DNA from: Gentiana macrophylla
Lineage: Eukaryota; Streptophyta; Magnoliopsida; Gentianales; Gentianaceae
Reading direction: 5' to 3'
Assembly: GCA_026214975.1 (NCBI GenBank)
Contig: CM047809.1
Location: 128,265,470 to 128,329,469, forward strand
DNA: 64,000 nucleotides
A program made the position numbers and the translations under genes. Numbering within the stretch: the first letter of the stretch is position 1; each line of letters begins with the position of its first letter. Of this stretch, positions 59,835 through 64,000 are shown piece by piece. A model generated the notes under the pieces. That model saw only the letters and a program-made list of their open reading frames with translations, did no database searches and was not told where the DNA came from.

Positions 59835-60864
59835 CTAATCTTGTCAGAGTCCTGTACATTTTGAGAGAGCTAAATCTACTTCACATGATCATACTGGTTC
59901 TATAGGTTGTAATTCTATGTCTAATTCTCTGTTATGGCACAATATGTTAGGGCATTTGTCTACTCAAAGACTAAAAATCATAAACAATTAGATGTTCCAA
60001 ATGTTATTTTGCCTGCAGACAATGAATGTAACGTTTGACCTCTAGCTAAACAGAAGAGATTGTGTTTTCCCCATAGTATTTCTACCAGTTCTGATGTGTT
60101 TGATTTAATTCATGTTGATATATGGGGCCCCAATAGAGATGGCACTCACAATGGTGAATTTTACTTCTTGTCTATAGTTGATGATTTTAGTAGATATATG
60201 TGGGTGTTTCTTATGAAGACTAAGGCACAAACTAGATCTTTACTTAAAAAAATTTGTGAATGGGTTCATACTCAATATAATAGACACATCAGAACCATAA
60301 GGTCCGATAATGGATTAGAATTTCAGATGTCACGGTATTATAATGAGAGAGGAATAGTTCATGAAACTTATTGTGTCCATACCCCTCCAACAAAATGGGG
60401 TTGTAGAGAGGAATCACCAGCATTTGACTGCCACTGTTAGGGCCTTGAGATTTCATGCCAATCTTTCGATGATTTACTGGGGTTTTTGCCTCCAAAATTT
60501 TGCATATTTAGTTAATATCACTCCCACACCACTGCATAAAAATCAGTCCCCTTATTCTATGTTTTATAAAATTGCTCCTCATTATCATGCTTTAAAGGTT
60601 TTTGGTTGTCTAGCTTTTGTTGGTACTAATGTGCAAGGTAGGGGCAAGTTTAAAGCAAGAAGTAAGCAGTGTGTGTATCTAGGGAATGCAGCTCATACAA
60701 AAGGCTATATAATTATTGACCTAGCCATTAGACAGATCACTATATCCAGGGATGTGATATTTCATGAGTTTGATTTTCCTTTCACCAAACCAGCCACATC
60801 AGATCCATCTATGGTTGTGCCTAATGCTCCATGTCAAGACTATTGTGCAGATATTATTAAATGA
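59835..60864 (+). pseudogene. Copia C integrase
   Basis: The zinc-binding part is poorly preserved (LWHNMLGHLSTQRL near 59933). The core is read as FDLIHVDIWGP, VDDFSRYMWVFLMK and IRSDNGLEF. After a frameshift at about 60390 it continues QQNGVVERNHQHL and ALKVFGCLAFV. The three catalytic acids appear to be present (Asp, Asp and the Glu of VVERN), although the frame is broken between them. Confidence 0.85.
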
Positions 60865-62674
60865 GGAATGTTTTCCAGACATTTCCAACACAACACAAGA
60901 TGTTGCATCAGATGCTCATACATAGGATGTGCAGATTCCTACTCCACATGAATCTCAACATCCTGGTACAAACATGGAACCAACAAGGAGATCTTCCAGA
61001 ACTAGGACAGCACCAACATACTTAAAGGATTATCAGCATGATCAAAATACTAGGCATACTACACCTCATCTGATCTAAAATATAGTCTTCTATGACAAGA
61101 TCTCTATCACATACAAGACTTTTACCACTGAACTTGACAAAGACAATGAACCTACAACCCACAAGAAAGCTGCTCAATTTACAGAATGGCAGGAAGCCTG
61201 GAGAATGAACTGGATGCTCTACATAACACTAATACATGGAAAATAGTACCCTTACTTAAAGGCAAGGTCCCCATAGGATGCAAGTGGGTTTCAAAGATAA
61301 AAAGGGAATCAGATGGTTCTATTGAGAGATACAAAGCAAGGTTAGTAGCAAAAGGGTACAGTCAGACTGAAAGCATTGATTTTATTGAGACTTTTTCACT
61401 AGTGGACAAAATGCCTACAATAAGACTGTTTATGAGCCTAGCAACAATGAAGAATTGGAACTTGCATCAACTTGATGTAAACACAGCCTTCTTACACGAA
61501 GATTTAGATGAAGAGGTATATATGACATTACCTCCGGGATTACAAGCACATCATCCATACTCAGTTTGTAAACTTAATAAGTCCTTATATGGTCTAAGAC
61601 ATGCCAATAGATAGTGGAATGCCAAACTGACACAAACCTTGGTACAAGCTGGCTATACTCAATCTAGGAATGACCATAGTCTGTTTACAAAAGGAACATG
61701 AGTTGATTCTATGGCATTATTAGTCTATGTGGATGATATCAGAGTGGGAAGCCTGAATTTGCAAGCTATACAAGATCTTAAAAATCTACTATACAAGGCA
61801 TTCACAATTAATGACTTGGGAGAACTCAAGTATTTTCTAGGTTTTGAAGTTGCAAGATCAAGACAAGGAATTGTGATGAATCAGAGGAAGTACTGTCAAG
61901 ATTTACTCACAAATTTGGATACTTAGGGGAAAAACCCTCCTCTGTACCAATGGATCCTACTATAACTCTTGAAAAAGAAGACTCGCCACCTCTTACCAAC
62001 AACACATACTACAGAAGTCTAGTAGGCAAGCACATTTATCTAGGGAATACTAGACCAGACATAGCATATGCCATTCAACAGGTCAATTTTGGGATCATCC
62101 TATAGAAAAACATCTTGCAGCAGCTCATAAACTCCTAAGATATTTGAAAAAGGCCCCTGATCAAGGTATCCTATTTCCAGCTACGGGATCACCTACTTTG
62201 ACAGCCTTTCAGACTCTGATTGGGGCAGATGCTATACTACAAGAAGATCTGTCACATGGTAAGTTCTTTTCTTGGGAGATGCTTTGGTTTCATGGAAATG
62301 CAAGAAGCAAGAATTGGTTATTAGAAGCTCTTTAGAGGCTGAATATGACAGTCACTGCTTGTGAAATACAGTGGTTGCTATACCTTCTAGCAGATTTTCA
62401 TATCACACATTCACATGTTGTTCCCCTATTCCGTGACAACAAAAGTGCAATGTACATAGTGGAAAATCCAGTTTTCCATGAACGTACTAAGCATATAGAA
62501 ATTGATTGTCACTTTGAACGAGAGAAATATCAAGCTAAAGTCTTGAAACCCATGCCAATCAAGACTGAGGACAATTTGGATGATGTCCTAACTAAGCATG
62601 TGGACATGATCACCCTATACAGACTTTTACCCGGATTTCCCATAAAAAACATCTATACAGATCAAGATAAATAA
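60865..62674 (+). pseudogene. Copia C reverse transcriptase and RNase H
   Basis: RT blocks in order are [43 protein letters not shown] and LYGLRHAN (61186-61614), then the catalytic LLVYVDDI and KYFLGFEVA (61711-61926). RNase H is heavily damaged; only its tail is clear (VPLFRDNKSAMYI, NPVFHERTKHIEIDCHF, 62345-62674). Frames change at about 61614, 61926 and 62335. Confidence 0.85.
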
Positions 62675-62717
62675 GCACAAGATGAGAAATGGATCCTCCA
62701 TTTCAGCTTGAGAGGGT

Positions 62718-63060
62718 TGTTGAAGCTATAAGACGCACAAGATGAGAGTTTGATTGTTCTCATAGGCAATACATCGAGCACCCAACTTAGAGGAATTAGT
62801 TAGTTAGTTAGAAGTCTGTTACACAGCGGTTAATTGGTTCCATAATGTATATATACATCTAGGATGCTCGGTAGGAGTTCTAGAAGTAAGAAACAACTTG
62901 TAATCAAAGCTAATTTCCATCTTCTTCATCTAGAAAACTTTCCCGCCAAATGTACATTTGAAAATCTTCAATGAAGATTCATTGTTCTTGTTTCTGGATT
63001 CAATCCTATTGTGTTTAGTTGTGTTCATTAGTTTGTGGTGTTCAATCACCATTTTTAACA
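62718..63060 (+). repeat. 3' LTR of copia C
   Basis: It is 343 bp, starting TGTTGAAGCTATAAG and ending TTTTTAACA. It is about 19 bp shorter than the 5' LTR through small deletions. Confidence 0.92.
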
Positions 63061-63065
63061 TATAT

Positions 63066-64000
63066 AGAATTTGTTAATATGATCTGATGCAAATGCTCTA
63101 ACAAGTCTTAGAGTATATATTGATTATGGTGTAGTGATGACATTTATCTATCAATGGGTCTTACATCATCATAAATAAATAAATAATGTAATATTTGTTA
63201 TGTATATTTACTATGTCTGTTTTGTTATATACGGAGGTATATGTAAAGGCCGGCCGTGTGGCAATATGCACGGGTGAATTAAAATTTGAAAATTGGCATA
63301 TATCATCTTTATTTCTTCTTGCCTCAAATGTTCCGGGGTTTGAGGCAACGTTTGTTCTCTCTACGGAAAAGATGATAGATTTTCTTGACACCTACGGCTT
63401 TTAGCTACCGACTCTTGGCTCTTTTGATTAAAAATTCAAGAACTTGTTGTTATTGCGCTGGAGGTTCTATTTACCCACTTTGAGATTTACATTTGGTTTA
63501 TTGAGATGTTGGAATTTTTTTAATGAAAATGCTTCAACACCGCATTTTGTTGAAAAAAATGTGTTGTATCATTCATTATATCAATTTTATTATGATGGCA
63601 GCATTCAAACTAACTTTTAATGAAATTTTGTTTGATGGCAGAGGTACTTGTAGGTGTTAACATAATTGATCAAGCAAGCCTGTTTTCTTGATTCAATTCG
63701 ATTAATTTCTATTCATAGACCGGCTAGCTCACAATTTATGATACACCGATAATTTTGTCTGATAGCATTCTAACAATCATAGTATCACAATCAAAGATGG
63801 TAAAACAAGTTACAATATTCGATTTGGTCAAGTACTTGTAGTTGTAGCATTACTCATTGTTATATCATATCATAAGGTGAATTAGTAAGTTTTTATACTG
63901 GTATTAATGGGTCAAAACTCATGTAATAAAAAAACCTTTCGCAAGTCCACCAATCTTGAATATTCGATTTTTTTTAAACAACAAATTATATATATATATT
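63066..64000. other. Intergenic AT-rich DNA
   Basis: No gene is supported. The ORF at 63195-63404 and its antisense partner have no recognisable content. The window ends in an A/T run and (TA)n. Confidence 0.5.

Larger units (their letters stand above)
57893..63060 (+). mobile_element. Ty1/copia element C, complete in structure, coding region dead
   Basis: It has a 5' LTR, a TGGTATCAGAGC primer site (58255-58266), gag, protease, integrase, RT, RNase H, a short purine tract (CTTGAGAGGG) and a 3' LTR. It is flanked by TATAT on both sides (57888-57892 and 63061-63065), within a TA-rich target. The LTRs are similar but show several differences and the ORFs hold many stops and shifts, so it is older than Athila B by appearance. 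Confidence 0.93.

Overview
This window looks like a retrotransposon-rich stretch of a flowering-plant (probably eudicot) nuclear genome. The evidence is the family content: Athila-type Ty3/gypsy elements with a tRNA-Asp-type primer site, Ty1/copia elements with tRNA-Met-type primer sites, plant LINEs with a zf-RVT tail, a tRNA-like SINE, and two kinds of intron-containing plant host gene (a DUF4228/PADRE protein and WAT1/EamA-type transporters). The species cannot be named from the sequence.

Layout. 1-4273: 3' part of an Athila element (A), plus strand, with its 3' LTR. About 4480-36830: a single minus-strand LINE cut into four pieces by three later insertions: a complete Athila element B (5951-16659), a 1000-bp solo LTR (17276-18275), and a 17.1-kb three-LTR copia-like array LTR-internal-LTR-internal-LTR (19265-36389). 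The LINE fragments lie in the order expected of one element (3' RT end at the left, endonuclease in the middle, ORF1 zinc knuckle at the right). 36831-39990: AT-rich intergenic DNA with a probable MITE and a (TA)n tract. 39992-40913: an apparently intact three-exon DUF4228/PADRE gene, minus strand. About 41369-48526: a Ty1/copia element (B), minus strand, with a 5'-truncated LINE inserted in its gag. 49765-51980: a decayed WAT1-type pseudogene carrying a SINE in an intron and a short repeat in an exon. 52000-55200: AT-rich DNA, a minisatellite and a second copy of that short repeat. 55418-57495: an apparently intact seven-exon WAT1-related transporter gene, minus strand. 57893-63060: a degenerate Ty1/copia element (C), plus strand, with a perfect 5-bp target duplication. 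63066-64000: intergenic.

Only two genes look functional by sequence, the DUF4228/PADRE gene and the right-hand WAT1-related gene. Every transposon ORF seen is broken. I found no convincing new biological system. The items most worth a second look are the three-LTR array with one target duplication, the clusters of short palindromes just upstream of the TATA boxes in two unrelated Athila LTR families, four small 16-17 bp direct repeats flanking only A/T-rich filler (possible tail-only retrotransposition scars), an unclassified two-copy 225-bp repeat, and a clustered-indel pattern among recent repeat copies that may reflect assembly or base-calling error rather than biology.
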